DNA from: Rutpela maculata
Lineage: Eukaryota; Arthropoda; Insecta; Coleoptera; Cerambycidae
DNA: 64,000 nucleotides
Assembly (NCBI GenBank): GCA_936432065.2
Contig: OW386285.2
Location: forward strand, 139,529,235 to 139,593,234
Direction: 5' to 3'
Below the pieces are notes generated by a model that saw only the letters and a program-made list of their open reading frames with translations, was not told the origin of the DNA and did not search any database. Both the position numbers and the translations under genes were made by a program. Of this stretch, positions 22,390-33,734 are shown piece by piece; within the stretch, counting starts at the first letter, position 1, and each line of letters begins with the position of its first letter.

Positions 22390-23548
22390 GGTGACGTAGC
22401 CAGGATTTTTATTCGGGGGGGGGTCCGAAAATTTTTTTGTAAGTATATTATGTAGGTATTGTTATGTAGCTTTCGCACAATTCTTATGTAAATTGGCTTA
22501 CAGTCAAATTGCTTGAATTTTTAATATGTTGTAGATTTCGACTTTCTGATCAAAAACTCTCATGGGCCCAACTCGATCCTATGTCTAGTTTCCGAGATAC
22601 TACTGCTCAAGAAATGTACAAGAATGACCTTTTGTACAATTTAAATAATTTCGAATTCATGATTTTTTTCATACATTTTATATTGTGGTGCGTGATTCGT
22701 TCTAATAGCCTTTTATAATATTTTGCACTAAAAGCATTTGTTGTTTTACTTAATAAAAATAGTGTAGAAAAAATTAAAGTTTGAAAAATGTTGGTGAAGG
22801 CGCTGGGAAATCTGTAGAAAAATAACAAGTGAAAATAATAATATTTGGTCATATTGGCTAAAACATTTTTTACATAAAGTAAGTAAGAAAGTATGTGTCT
22901 TCCTGATCAAAAAACTTTGATTGAAAAACTTTCGGAAATTGCTTCTTTGACCTCTAACAACAAACACCGACAAGATATACAGAATTTTACAAGAATTTAC
23001 TTATAGTTGTATCTCGAATACTAGACGAGACTAGACTATATAGATCGAGATAGGTCCACGAGGGTTTTTGATCGGAAATAAGTCACATACATATACAACA
23101 TATTAAAAATTCAGCCAATTTGACTGTTGTAGGTACGCCAATTTGCATAAGAATCGTGCGGGGTCCTTTAGTTGAACTATTCAACAACTTATATTCCAAG
23201 TAACTGATGGCGACTATGTGCAATGTAACGTGGATTTCGCTTGGCTAGTAATAAAAATAAATCGAATTTACTCATGATTCCACAAGGTTTTATACATTTG
23301 ACTGAATTAAGGCTCCGCCCTGTCAATATCGCGGCAATAAATTGCAAGAAATTACGATTTGCGACCGGACTGGTTGCATGGAATGAAGATTTGTAAGCGG
23401 CCAAAAAAAATTTTTGACTAAAACCCAAAATAAAATCAATATAATAATTTTATATAAATATGTCTATCAATTATACAAATGTCAATAAATTTCGGGGGGG
23501 GGGGGGGGGGGGCGGACCCCCAGGACCCCCCCCTTGGCTACGTCACTG
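22390..23548. mobile_element. hAT-like nonautonomous element with palindromic interior
   Basis: Ends GGTGACGTAGCCAGG at 22390 and CCTTGGCTACGTCACTG at 23532-23548 are inverted copies. TATATAAC lies directly outside each end (22382-22389 and 23549-23556), an 8-bp duplication as in hAT insertions. Inside, 22465-22570 and 23045-23165 form an imperfect inverted repeat (CGCACAATTCTTATGTAAAT against ATTTGCATAAGAATCGTGCG). G/C runs lie just inside both ends, the right one with 19 G (about 23494-23512). No transposase ORF. Confidence 0.8.
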
Positions 23549-24087
23549 TATATAACACTTTTCAGTCGGCATATTGTGATAACAAATAACAATAATGCAA
23601 CAAGTTACTTCGTTTTACTCTTATTATGTACAGCCTTAATTAAATTATATAAATTCCAGATAACAAAATAACTGTAATTTATTATGTAGAGACATTCATT
23701 TATCATTCTCAGATATACGTATTACTTTTTTGAAATGTTTAATTCGAATAACAATGAAGAAGTAATTTCACATATATTTCAGGTTTTAATCGCATAATAA
23801 TAGTTGACATCATGACGGCCAATAATTTTATTGCAATATGGGAATGCATGCTCAAGCCTCGGTAATTTGCTGTAATTAATAACTTTATGACTACATCTAA
23901 TTTGCCTAATTAAAATAGCTGTTAAACCATATTGTAATCAATGGCGTACATACAGGAATATAATGCACTTTAAATTTGCCCATTATTTCTCGACAATGGT
24001 CATTTAAATTGATAACAGATAACGGTTGTTACACCAGTATACAAGTGCTAATAACTAGAATTTTTACAAATATGTCTTAATAATATA
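23549..24087. other. Gene-free stretch
   Basis: AT-rich, no features seen. Confidence 0.4.
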
Positions 24088-25492
24088 CCGGGTGTAACAG
24101 GATCATGTACAACCCCCTTTTCTCCTCTAGTTTTGAAGATAATTGATTGAAATTTGGGATATCCTATATACATAATAAGCGGCACATTTTGACATCCAAG
24201 TGATTTTTTTTACTTCCGTCGGAAGTGGCACTAACTTTTGATTTTTAAATGGAACATTTGTATATTATTGCATTTTTAAATTCGGCATAATTTTCTAAAT
24301 CCAACGATATCAAATAAGTGACATTTCAAACGTCAATATTTTTTATAATATAATTTTTAGTTTTCCATTTAAGTGTGCCATGATGGTTCCGATTTGTTCT
24401 AAATGACCCGTGTAATGCTAGAAAAATTGAAATCCCGTCAAAAATAGTAAATTGCGTGATTTATGAGCAAATAAACTTCATCAAAATGGTTTTTGGGGCA
24501 AAACTCAAATGGGACCATATTGGTACCGTAGCACCATTTATCGGTATTATTAATACGGAATTTATTCATATGTCGTATTAAAATGTGCGATAAAAACAAA
24601 GTTACACCTAAAAGAAAATAAGAAAATACAATGTTATTTAATTAAATGGTAAGAAGTAACTAAGGTCCTGTGAGGTGACCTCCAAGGTCACCTGATTTAA
24701 CACTTCTTGATTTCTTTGTTTGGGGTCATTTAAAAAATATTGTCCACGCAACCGCCGTTACACCCGTGAAGACCTGAAGCTACGAATAAGAGGCGCAATT
24801 AATAGCATAACGGCCCAGCAATTGGCGAACGTTCTTTGAAAAACAGCTATGCGAGTTCAAAAGTGCATTGACGTTAATGGACAGCATTTTGACAATTGTA
24901 ATGTTTTGTGTTCATTTTTTATATTCTAAAGCCACCTTATGTATAACAAGATAATTAGAACAAAATTGTATTTTCTCTTAACTGTAATTTTGTTTGTATT
25001 TATCGGTATCGCACATTTTAATACGACATATGAATAAATTCCTTATTAATAGTACTAATAAATGGTACCACTGTACCAATATGGTTCCATTTGAAAAAAT
25101 AAAGTTTTGCCCCAAAAACCATTTTGATGAATTTTATTTGCTCATAAATCACGTAATTTAATATTTTTGACGAGATTTCAATTTTTCTAACATTATACGG
25201 GTCATTTAGAATAAATCGGAACGTCATACACTTAAATGGAAAACTAAAAATTATATTATAAAAAATATTAACGTTTGAAATGTCACTTATTTGGTATCGT
25301 TGTATTTAGAAAATTAAGTAGAATTCAAAAATGCAATAATATAGAGGGTGTTCCATTTGAAAATAGAAAGTTAGTGTCACTTCCGGCGAAACCGGAAGTG
25401 AAAAAAATCACTTGAATGTCAAAAAGTGCCGCTTATTATGTATATAGGATATCCCAAATTTCAATCAATTATCTTCAAACTGTTACACCTGG
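24088..25492. mobile_element. Long-TIR mariner-like element, 1.4 kb, TA-flanked
   Basis: Two ~500-bp inverted arms (24088-24593 and 25004-25492) with ends CCGGGTGTAACAG and CTGTTACACCTGG. TA dinucleotides flank both ends (24086-24087, 25493-25494), the mariner-type target site. Only about 410 bp of unique interior remains, carrying the last part of a transposase. Arms this long relative to the whole element are unusual for classic mariner. Confidence 0.8.
24660..24905 (+). pseudogene. Mariner-like transposase C-terminal fragment
   Basis: Frames spell SPDLTLLDFFVWGHLKNIV (about 24690-24750), holding the third catalytic Asp of the DDD triad and the GHLK motif, then a region ending in CEFKSALTLMDS. 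There is a stop and a frame change in the middle. The N-terminal DNA-binding region and the first two catalytic Asp are absent, so this copy is internally deleted and dead. Homologous to the C-terminal end of the larger transposase at 31965-32935, which reads SPDFNPVDYFLWGHLK at the same place. Confidence 0.7.
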
Positions 25493-25494
25493 TA

Positions 25495-26154
25495 TAAGTA
25501 GTCCAATCAATTGGGGATTCAACTGTGCATTTTGGGTAGGCTTTTATTTTATTTTTTTATTATGTGGGAGGTCCAACAAAGTTATATAACTCTAACTCCC
25601 ACAAAAAAGATTGTAGAGCTTTTCTGTTCATTTTATAACGATTTGACCTACTATTTTTTATATTTTGAATATTTTTAAAGGTTTTTTAGCGGTGCACAGG
25701 GAGGAAAGTCAAAGGTAAGTGAGGTACATAGGTAGAAAAAAAATTATTGGTACTTTATTTCTACCTACATACCATTTATATTATTATATTTAATGTTTTT
25801 TTTTATTAACTTATTTTTCACTAATAATACTTTATTTATTTAATATACAGTGTGTCCCCGGATGGGGTACAGCACTCTTGTAAACTTTTTTATTTTTGAT
25901 TTGCCAAGAAAAAGGTGATTGTTTATAAAAAGTTTTGCTTGTCAAACTTAACATAAATTATACAGGGTAAAGATTAGAAAATATGAAGTCAACTTGCAAT
26001 ATAAGAAAATAACAATTGGTGTCCCCAGATCAAAATCTGTAAAGTATATATTTCGGCTGAGGGGAACCCTGACGACATCTTTGTACTTAGTCAGTGTCTC
26101 ACGCATAAGGGTATTTGATGGTGACAGTTGATTAAAATTATACATCTTCGTTTT
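25495..26154. repeat. Relic repeat shared with 29116-29570
   Basis: 25495-25640 is an inverted match to about 29380-29568 (AGTCCAATCAAT, TTATTATGTGGG, AACTCCCA). 25857-25985 is a direct match to about 29126-29290 (GTCCCCGG.TGGGGTA.AGCACTCTTGTA, AATTATACAGGG, ATTAGAAAATATGAA). The mix of orientations suggests a rearranged nonautonomous element with GTGTCCCC-like ends. Confidence 0.5.
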
Positions 26155-27922
26155 ACTTCCACATCCAGTGGAAGTATAGTAACGACAAAAAAATTTTTAA
26201 AAATTTTTATTGTTCAAATAGGCTTAGAATGTCATGAAACGTCGAGATTTTAAGTTTGAGCGACAAAAAAATTTCTGTCTGTCGGTCTGTCGGTCTGTCG
26301 GTCTGTCGGTCTGTCGGTCTGTCGGTCTGTCGGTCTGTAACTTTTTTTTGTGCGCACGTTTACTCTGGAACCGTTTAAGATATTGACTTGAAATTTGGTA
26401 CACGTATGTATTTTAACGTGATCTGGAACTAGATTATATTTTCATCTTGTTCCATCTAAGGATTGGGGGTAAATTGGGGTAAATTTGGGGTAAATAGGTA
26501 AATTAAGCAGATAAGAGTCCAGAAAATTGGTATTTAGTATATTAAAGAGAAGCTAAGGTCTCAAAAAAATTTTTGGCATTAGCCACCCCCATTACCACCC
26601 CCACCCCATTATTAAAGGGGATGAAAAAAAATTGTGATTTAGTGTGTGTGTACAAGAACCAGAAACCTCAAAATATTTTTTTACTTCATCCACCCCCACT
26701 ACCACCCCCTAGCACCACCCCCACCCCACTACCGATGTGGGGTATCGTTTTATAGGTTTTTGGGGTAGAGGATTTCAAATATTATATTATTAAAGTTCCA
26801 TAAGCAATTATTTCCACATACAAAATTTTTTCGTTGTGAGTGACTTGGATAGAAAATCTGGATGTGGAAGTAGTGATTCCTTGGGCAGCGGTTTTTTCAT
26901 CCCTTTCTTAACTAATTTCAGTTATTATTTATTATTTTCAGTGTGTTTTAATTAAAAAAAAAATAACAAAGACATTGTAGACAAGAAATATATTTTTATT
27001 TTTTCTACTTATTTTTATTTTACAACGTTGTGTTTTTTTCTGAGATTGTTTTATTAGGTCGAATAACTGTTATCTAGTGACCATCTTCGACATCTTAATC
27101 GATTCTGACAAGAATGAAATATTTATATTGAACTACCAAAAATCGTAGAAATTGTTGCACATTCTATAGGATACTCTTCGCAGTTTATTGTAAATAATGT
27201 TAGTTTTAGACATATTTAATTTTATAGTACGAACTTGGTAAAATACTCAGTGTAAAATAAAGTAAAAAACCGCTGCCCAAGGAATAACTACTTCCACATC
27301 CAGATTTTCTATCCAAGTCACTCACAACGAAAAATTTTGTATGTGGAAATAATTGTTTATGGAACTTTAATAATATAATATTTGAAATCCTCTACCCCAA
27401 AAACCCATAAAACGATACCCCTCATCGGTAGTGGGGTGGGGGTGGTGATAGGGGGTGGGTGGTAGTGGGGTGTGGATGAAGTAAAAAAATATTTGGAGGT
27501 TTCTGATTCTTGTACACACACTAAATTACAATCTTTTTTCGTCCCCTTTAATAATGGGGTGGGGGTGGTAAATTTTTGAGACCTTAGCTTCTATTGTATA
27601 TACCAAATACCAATTTTATGGACTCTTACCTGCTTGATTTACCTATTTACCCCAAATCTACCTCAATTTACCCCCAACCCTTCGACGGAACAAGATGAAA
27701 ATATAATCTATTTCCAGATCTCGTTAAAGTACATATGTGTACCAAATTTCAAGTCAATATCTTAAACGGTTCCAGAGTAAACGTGCGCACAAAAAAAAGT
27801 TACCGACAGACAGAATTTTTTTTTCGTCCAAACTTAAAAACTCGACATTCTAAGCCTATTTAAACAATAAAAATTTTAAAAATTTTTTTGTCGTTACTAT
27901 ACTTCCACTGGATGTGTAAGTA
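26155..27922. mobile_element. Inverted double copy of Helentron-like family B
   Basis: Two near-identical arms in inverted orientation, 26155-26897 and 27264-27922, separated by a ~366-bp spacer. Each arm is itself bounded by ACTTCCACATCCAG-type inverted ends (26155 and about 26862-26876; about 27289 and the right end), so each looks like a whole element of roughly 0.65-0.7 kb. The outer ends form a small hairpin (CTTCCAC..GTGGAAG). The left arm has the GTCY microsatellite at 26275-26338; in the right arm it is reduced to a few units near 27803. The spacer includes ATTCTATAGGATACTCTTCGC (about 27162-27181), a fragment of family C. No protein is encoded. Confidence 0.8.
26275..26338 (+). repeat. 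(GTCTGTCG)n microsatellite
   Basis: About 64 bp of nearly perfect GTCTGTCG repeats inside the left arm of the family B palindrome. The right arm retains only about two units, so the array expanded in one arm or contracted in the other after duplication. Confidence 0.9.
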
Positions 27923-28164
27923 ATAAAAAAAACTATACCATACCCCATTTGGATTTCGAACCAAATTACCAAATTAATATATTCGTTACTTTATTTAACT
28001 GTACTTAGCAGGTTGATTTTATATCTTATTTATTCTGTTTTACAATAAAATAAATTTTCTTAGATTCCGAGTCAAAAGCGTAAGAACCACACCACCACCT
28101 TACACGTAAAAAAATGTACATTTTTACATTGTAAGACACGAGCTAAAATCATATTTTCACGGTT

Positions 28165-28452
28165 GTATTTTTATTTACCGATCGATTTTATTAAAAAACA
28201 ATAGGGTTCTTCCTCTAGCTAACACTAATTTACTGTCCAAACAGTACAATCGGATTTTTCTTGCTTGAGTTATCGTGGTTACAAGAAACGTGACGGACGG
28301 ACGGACAGACAGACGGACATTTTGAAAGTTGTTCAGGATTCGTTCACTAACACAATGATATGAAAATTTGTCTGCGAGCGATATTTTCGGTTTTAGGAAT
28401 GTGCCGATCAAATGCAATATACTCTTCGTTTTCGTACTTGGGAAGAGTATTA
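28165..28452 (-). mobile_element. Helentron-like family C, truncated copy
   Basis: Reverse-complement match to the 5' half of 31163-31921: the ATACTCTTCG hairpin (28421-28452), GATCGGCACATT, the GTCY array at 28291-28318, the ATCCGATTGT stretch and TTAGCTAGAGGAAGAACCCT. It breaks off near 28165, so the 3' end is missing. The frame across it (28175-28495) has no domain. Confidence 0.65.
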
Positions 28453-28612
28453 TAATAATAACCGGAATCATTTGAGTGCAAATTGTGGGAGCCATTGTAA
28501 TTTATATTAAATTAAAAATTATTGAAATCTAGTGTTAATTTTTAAGAAAAAATAAGTATATTTTTTTGTTCGATGCCAGGGTATCTGTACAGAACGCTAT
28601 GCGCTGAACTCT

Positions 28613-28904
28613 AAAAGCGGTTTTACATTTAGGCAATGCAATGAAAAGGATTACATGCAAAACTTTGCCTGATAATTTTTACATCTTGAAAGTACTTTAC
28701 ACTACCGCAATATTTTGTTGGCAACCCAAATATTCCCAAAGAAAGTAACTATATTGCATCTGCAATGCAATCAAATTAGAACACGCGCTAATTCAATGCA
28801 ATGAAAAATATTGCAATCAGCTGATCAATATAGCTCGATGTACGCATGCGCGCAATAAAAATTTGCATGCCACCTGCAATATTGCATTAATGTAAAGTGG
28901 CTTT
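28613..28904. mobile_element. Short TIR MITE rich in TGCAAT
   Basis: Ends AAAAGCGGTTTTACATTT (28613-28630) and AATGTAAAGTGGCTTT (28889-28904) are inverted copies with two or three mismatches. The interior has several ATTGCATTG-type words. Size (292 bp), TIR and lack of coding capacity fit a MITE. No clean target duplication visible. Confidence 0.55.
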
Positions 28905-29115
28905 AATACAAGGCGTAGTGAGTTCGAATGCTGAAAATATCAAATTTTTTTTAATTAAATATTTATTATTTTTTTTAACTTTTTTGCTTTTATATTTTTT
29001 GTTCATGTAATAATAATAACAATAAACATACTTACCAAAAAGATAAATTCAAATCCGCACAAAGATGACGTTACGCGGTATGAGACGGCAGTTACAAGGT
29101 AACCTACTTCTTTAC

Positions 29116-29570
29116 AGATCTTGTCCCCGGGTGGGGTATCGCACTCTTGTACACTTTCTTATTTTTGATTAGCCGAAAAAAAGTAATTCTTTATAACTAG
29201 TTGTACTTGTATTAGGAAGTCATAAACAGTTGTCAAACTTAAGACAAATTATACAGGGTTTTTCAACAATTAGAAAATATGAAATCGACTTTAAACAAAT
29301 TACTTTTTTTTACATTTTTATTGAAAATTTTATTTAACAAAGTTTCCTTCAATTACTTAATGACTTTTTATGGGAGTTATAGTTTTCAAAATGAACTAAA
29401 AAACTATTTACATCCATATTTTTAAGATGGCGGCTAAATGGGCGCACCTCCGACCCCGAAAACTCTTTAAACTTATTCTGGGCACCCCCACATAATAAAA
29501 ATATAAAATAAAAATGCACGGTTGGCCTTTTTAACTTGGCGCCGGATTGATTGGACTAATAGTTGCTATG
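29116..29570. repeat. Relic repeat, partner of 25495-26154
   Basis: Shares GTCCCCGGGTGGGGTATCGC and downstream text directly with 25857-25985, and its right part (29380-29568) in inverse orientation with 25495-25640. Contains AAGATGGCGGCTAAATGGG, which stands out as GC-rich. No coding signal. Confidence 0.5.
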
Positions 29571-30335
29571 TTAAAAGTTTTATCTACGACTACTATATTA
29601 GGGAGGTATTATACGTCAATTTTCCGTGGATTAAAGGCCCTTTAATACACTAATGGATAGAATTCATAATACCACGCTTCGATTTTACAGAATTTGATTT
29701 ATAATAATTATTAATATTATTATTAACATTTATATCAAGAACGATCTTCTTTTCATTTGACCGGTATTAATCAAATTAACTCGGGAGGGTTTCTCCGAAT
29801 AAGAACTATTTTTTGCTCAAAATCAAAGGATTCTTTGTCAAAATAAACTTGTCAAATCTGACGTTTTTCAAAATCAGATTTTTTCACCAGCTCTCATACG
29901 GCTTTCACGCTCCTAATTTAGCCGTGGTTGTGGATAAAACGTTGAATTACGTTCGGGGATTAACAGCACTTCAATCTACTCGAAAAAATGTGACTATCGG
30001 CTGCGCCTACAAAAGTTAATATATTGCAAATTACTATTATCTTACATCTTGTAGATATACTTAGTTTAATCTTTAGTAAAATTCTATTTGTTTGAACGCA
30101 TTCCATAACTGTTAATATTTTCCATTTTATTGAAACGCATTGTTTTGGGTAAGTATTCGGTAGATAACTTTGAAAGAAAGCATTCGTTTCATAGGTTAAA
30201 TAAATTTTTTTATAAAAGTTATTAATGAATTTTATAACAAGAAATTTCTTTTCTTTTTATTTTCGTAAATTTTCAATATAAATCCCCTTGAAGCATCTTA
30301 AACTACAGTAATAGGTGATTAAAGTTAGTTATATA
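29571..30335. other. Gene-free stretch
   Basis: AT-rich; the 68-codon frame at 29813-30019 has no recognisable motif. Confidence 0.4.
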
Positions 30336-31162
30336 CAGGGTGTTTCACGAGGAAACGGACATGCTTTAATGGCAGATATAAAACACCGAGGGTAATCATA
30401 ATCACCCATAGAAAAAGCTAGTTGGGCCTTCGTTACCGAAATACAGGGTGTTTTATGTATTTTTGCCAAAATTTCTTTTGGTTGTTACTTTGTAAAGGAA
30501 TGGAAAAATAAGTTCATACTTGGCACATATAATACACTAGTGATCTTGAATAAGTACTTGTATCACACGCAAAAAAATCCAGGTCCGGACTCGAAAAAAA
30601 AAATGTTTTTGTTTTTCTTCAAGAAAACAATACCCTGTATATGTTTTTTTTTTAATTTCAATATTAAATTCGAAAAGTATATAAAAAACTGAAGAAAATG
30701 GCTACATTAATTTTTTTGCTACACTTTTTCCGCATTCGAAATAAATTCCACTATATAACGCAATATGAGATTTTAGAAAATCGATGAATGTTACGCTCAA
30801 AAAATGCTTCCACTATTAAATTAGGTATTTACTTTTTTTCAGCAATTTTTCGGAGGGGGTAAAATAAATAGAATAATAAATCAAGAATCTATTTCATTCC
30901 TCTCATTTATTAAGAACCAAAACAGCAAAAAAACAATAAGAAGAACGGTAGCAACAAAGTTGCATATCAATAATGTACATTGTAACCAAACTATCAACAG
31001 AATATTGTACGAAAAACAAAAAATGCATATATTGTCATAAAACGCATTTATCAATAGGGACAACTAACTGATTTAACGTTTAAAGTCATTGTTTAAAGTT
31101 GTCACTATTGATCCCAATAGCGTCATATTATTTGTTTATAAGTTTTTTAACAGTTATTGTTA

Positions 31163-31921
31163 TTATACTCTTTCTCAAAAACGAAGAGTATATTGTATTT
31201 TTATACTCTTCGCAAAAACGAAGAGTATATTGTATTTGATCGGCACATTTCTAAATCAGTAAATATCGCTCGTGGAGAAAAAATTTTTATATCGTTATGT
31301 TAGTAAACTTTCAAAATGTCCGTCTGTCCATCTGTCCGTCTGTCTGTCCGTCTGTCTATCCGTCTGTCCGTCCGTCACGTTTCTTGTAAGCACGATAACT
31401 CAAGAAAGAAAAATCCGATTGTATTGAAATTTGGAGAGTTACTTAGTGTTAGCTAGAGGAAGAACCCTATTGTTTTTGAACAAAATAGATTGGTAAATAA
31501 AAAAGTTATTAGTAATTTAAAATTTAAAATATTTTTTACATTTTTTTATGGTTTGTAATAAATAGAAACCTTGCGAAATGTTATTTCCTATCACTATTTT
31601 TTTTTTAATACATTTTACTAATATGTGTTTCCTAATAATCACAATGAATTTTCTAATGGTATATATTACACTCATTAACAATTTTAGTAATAAGAAATGG
31701 TGGTGTAGCGGCAAGAGTTCCGCCTCGCAATCCAAGGGTCCCGGGTTCGATCCCTCACATCGTGATTTTTTTTTTCATATATTTTTTTTCACAACAAAGT
31801 TGGTATCACAAAATTTAAAATGTCCAAAAACTAACATTATTTACAAGAAAAATGCGAAGAGTATCCTATAGAATGTGTAACAATTATATAAAAAGCTCAG
31901 TAAGTCGGCGAAGAGTATAAT
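31163..31921 (+). mobile_element. Helentron-like family C, copy nested in the mariner element
   Basis: Starts with two tandem copies of a hairpin (TATACTCTT..AAGAGTATA at 31163-31194 and 31202-31230). It continues with a GATCGGCACATT block, the GTCY array at 31318-31378 and the core ending in TTGAAATTTGG, and terminates in two GCGAAGAGTAT words (about 31855 and 31911) that are inverted relative to the start. A tRNA-like segment sits in its 3' half. A truncated sister copy is at 28165-28452. Confidence 0.65.
31698..31765 (+). ncRNA. tRNA-like segment (possible SINE head or tRNA pseudogene)
   Basis: GGGTTCGATCC (31743-31753) is a perfect Pol III B box and TGTAGCGGCAAGAG upstream resembles an A box; spacing is as in a tRNA. 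A run of ten or more T directly follows, which would terminate Pol III. However, the acceptor and T stems pair poorly when folded by hand, so it is not a functional tRNA gene. It is better read as a tRNA-derived promoter segment carried within the mobile element. Confidence 0.45.
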
Positions 31922-31964
31922 GCTTCCTCTAGTTTAATACCATTATTTATTTAATATTTCAAAA

Positions 31965-32935
31965 ATGCTGTACCAATTTTCAAACGAAGGATATACTGAC
32001 ATAATTTCAATCTACGGATATTGTAGCGAAAATGACCATAAAACTTTTGGGTCCGTATAATAGTATTCCAGAGAACATGGCAAGTTTCCTACAGCTGCAG
32101 TTGCGGAACGCAACATAAGGCAAAAAGTAAATTTAGAAAATAATGTTTTACATATGGTTAATCAAAGCTCAAGTCTAAGTACCCGAAAAATTAGTTCTAT
32201 GATTGGTAAGATATGGAGGACGTTGAAAAAAGAACATTTTTACCCGTACCATATTCAGTTAGTACAACGTCTTGCACCAAGCGATGAAATCAATCGCCGG
32301 ACTTTTTGTCGTTGCGTATCTGAAAATCGATGAGTAATTTACAGAACTTTATCACAGACGAGGCGCAGTTTACAAGGGATGATATATCAATAGGTAATTC
32401 TAGAAATGCTCACAAGTGGGCCCAAGAAAACCCACATGCAAAACGTGAATGCCGTTCACAACATAGACTCTCTATCAATGTTTGGGTTGGACTTGTAGGC
32501 GATCACTTGTTAGGACCACATTTTTTTGAAGGTACATTAACTGGTAACGTTTATCTTAATATTTTACAACATACGTTACCGAATCTTTTAGAAAATGTAA
32601 ATATCCGAGGTATGTTCTTTCAACATGATGGAGCCCCACCGCATTTCTCCAACCAAATTAGAAATCATTTAAATAATACATATCCAAACAGATGGATTGA
32701 TCGGGGAGGTCCTCATGTATGGCTGGCAAGGTCTCCGGATTTCAATCCTGTAGATTATTTCTTATGGGGTCACTTAAAAAGTGAGGTCTACAATGTGGAC
32801 GTTAATTACAGTTAATGCAACGAAGTTATAAACAATCCAGATGTGATACGAAGATCAATCGGACATCTTGTGAACTCCACCAGAGAATGTACTGAAGCTG
32901 AGAGTAGGGGGGCATTTTGAACATAAGATTTAATT
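31965..32935 (+). pseudogene. Mariner/IS630-type DDD transposase
   Basis: The likely start is the ATG at 31965 (MLYQFSNEGYTDIISIYGYC, a helix-turn-helix-like start). The frame breaks within 35 codons and resumes in another frame with paired-like DNA-binding text (AAVAERNIRQK, SSSLSTRKISSMIG). The catalytic core is open from 32330 to 32815: ITDEAQF with the first Asp, INVWVGLVGDHLLGPHFFEG, QHDGAPPH with the second Asp and SPDFNPVDYFLWGHLK with the third. By my count, 36 residues separate the second and third Asp. The end near AESRGAF is frame-shifted. All three catalytic Asp survive but the N-terminal breaks make this copy nonfunctional. In life it would cut at the CAGGGTGTTT ends and insert at TA. 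Confidence 0.8.
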
Positions 32936-33734
32936 ATGATTCTAATTTGTGAATACGTTTTATAACAATATCTGAATATCTGAATTTTTTGTTTTTCATG
33001 TAACGAATATTCTACTGATAGCTTGTTGGTATTTTGCTATTTACATTATTTTTATGCAGTTTAATTAGTAGTTACCATTATTGTTGTTGTTAATAAGTAG
33101 GTTTTGTTGTTGTTTTACTAGTTTTTAATAAATGAAACAAATGAAATGGATTCTTGATTCGGGGGCCTCTAACATTTTTTTTTGTTTATTTTACTCCATT
33201 CTTAAGAACTGGTGATTAAAACATAATAATTATTGTTGAAAAAAAAAGTAAATGTATAATTTAATAGTGGAAGCATTTTTTGCGCATATCATTCATCGAT
33301 ATTTTCTAAAGTCTCACATTGCATTATTTATTGGAATTTATTTCGAATGCGGCAAAAGTGTCGCAAAAAAATTAATGCAGCTATTTTGTTCAGTTTTTTA
33401 TGTACTTTTCGAATTTAATATTAAAATTAAAAAAATATATATACAGGGTATTTTTTTTTAAAGAACAACAAAAACATTATTTTTCGAGTCCGGACTTGGA
33501 TTCTTTTTGTGTATGATACAAGTACTTATTTAAGATCACTAGTGTATTATATGTGCTAAATATGAACTTATTATTCCATTCCTTTACAAAGTAACAACCA
33601 AAAGAAATTTTGGCAAAAATACATTAAACACCCTGTATTTCAGCAACGAGTACCCAACTAGCTTTTGCTATGAGTGATTATGATTACCCTAGGTACCCTC
33701 TATCTGCATGTTCGTTTCCTCGTGAAACACCCTG

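Larger units (their letters stand above)
30336..33734 (+). mobile_element. Long-TIR mariner-like transposon, 3.4 kb, TA-flanked
   Basis: Ends CAGGGTGTTTCACGAGGAAA and its complement begin arms of about 580-610 bp (30336-30912 and 33125-33734). TA lies outside both ends (30334-30335, 33735-33736). The interior encodes a mariner/IS630-type transposase (31965-32935) preceded by a nested Helentron-like element (31163-31921). Inside each arm the terminal-like word ACAGGGTGTTT recurs (30443-30453; complement at 33627-33637), and a third, oppositely oriented version occurs at about 30631-30640 and 33441-33450. Confidence 0.85.

Noticed and set aside
31698..31765. Functional tRNA gene
   Set aside because: B box and terminator are good, but acceptor and T stems do not pair properly by hand folding.
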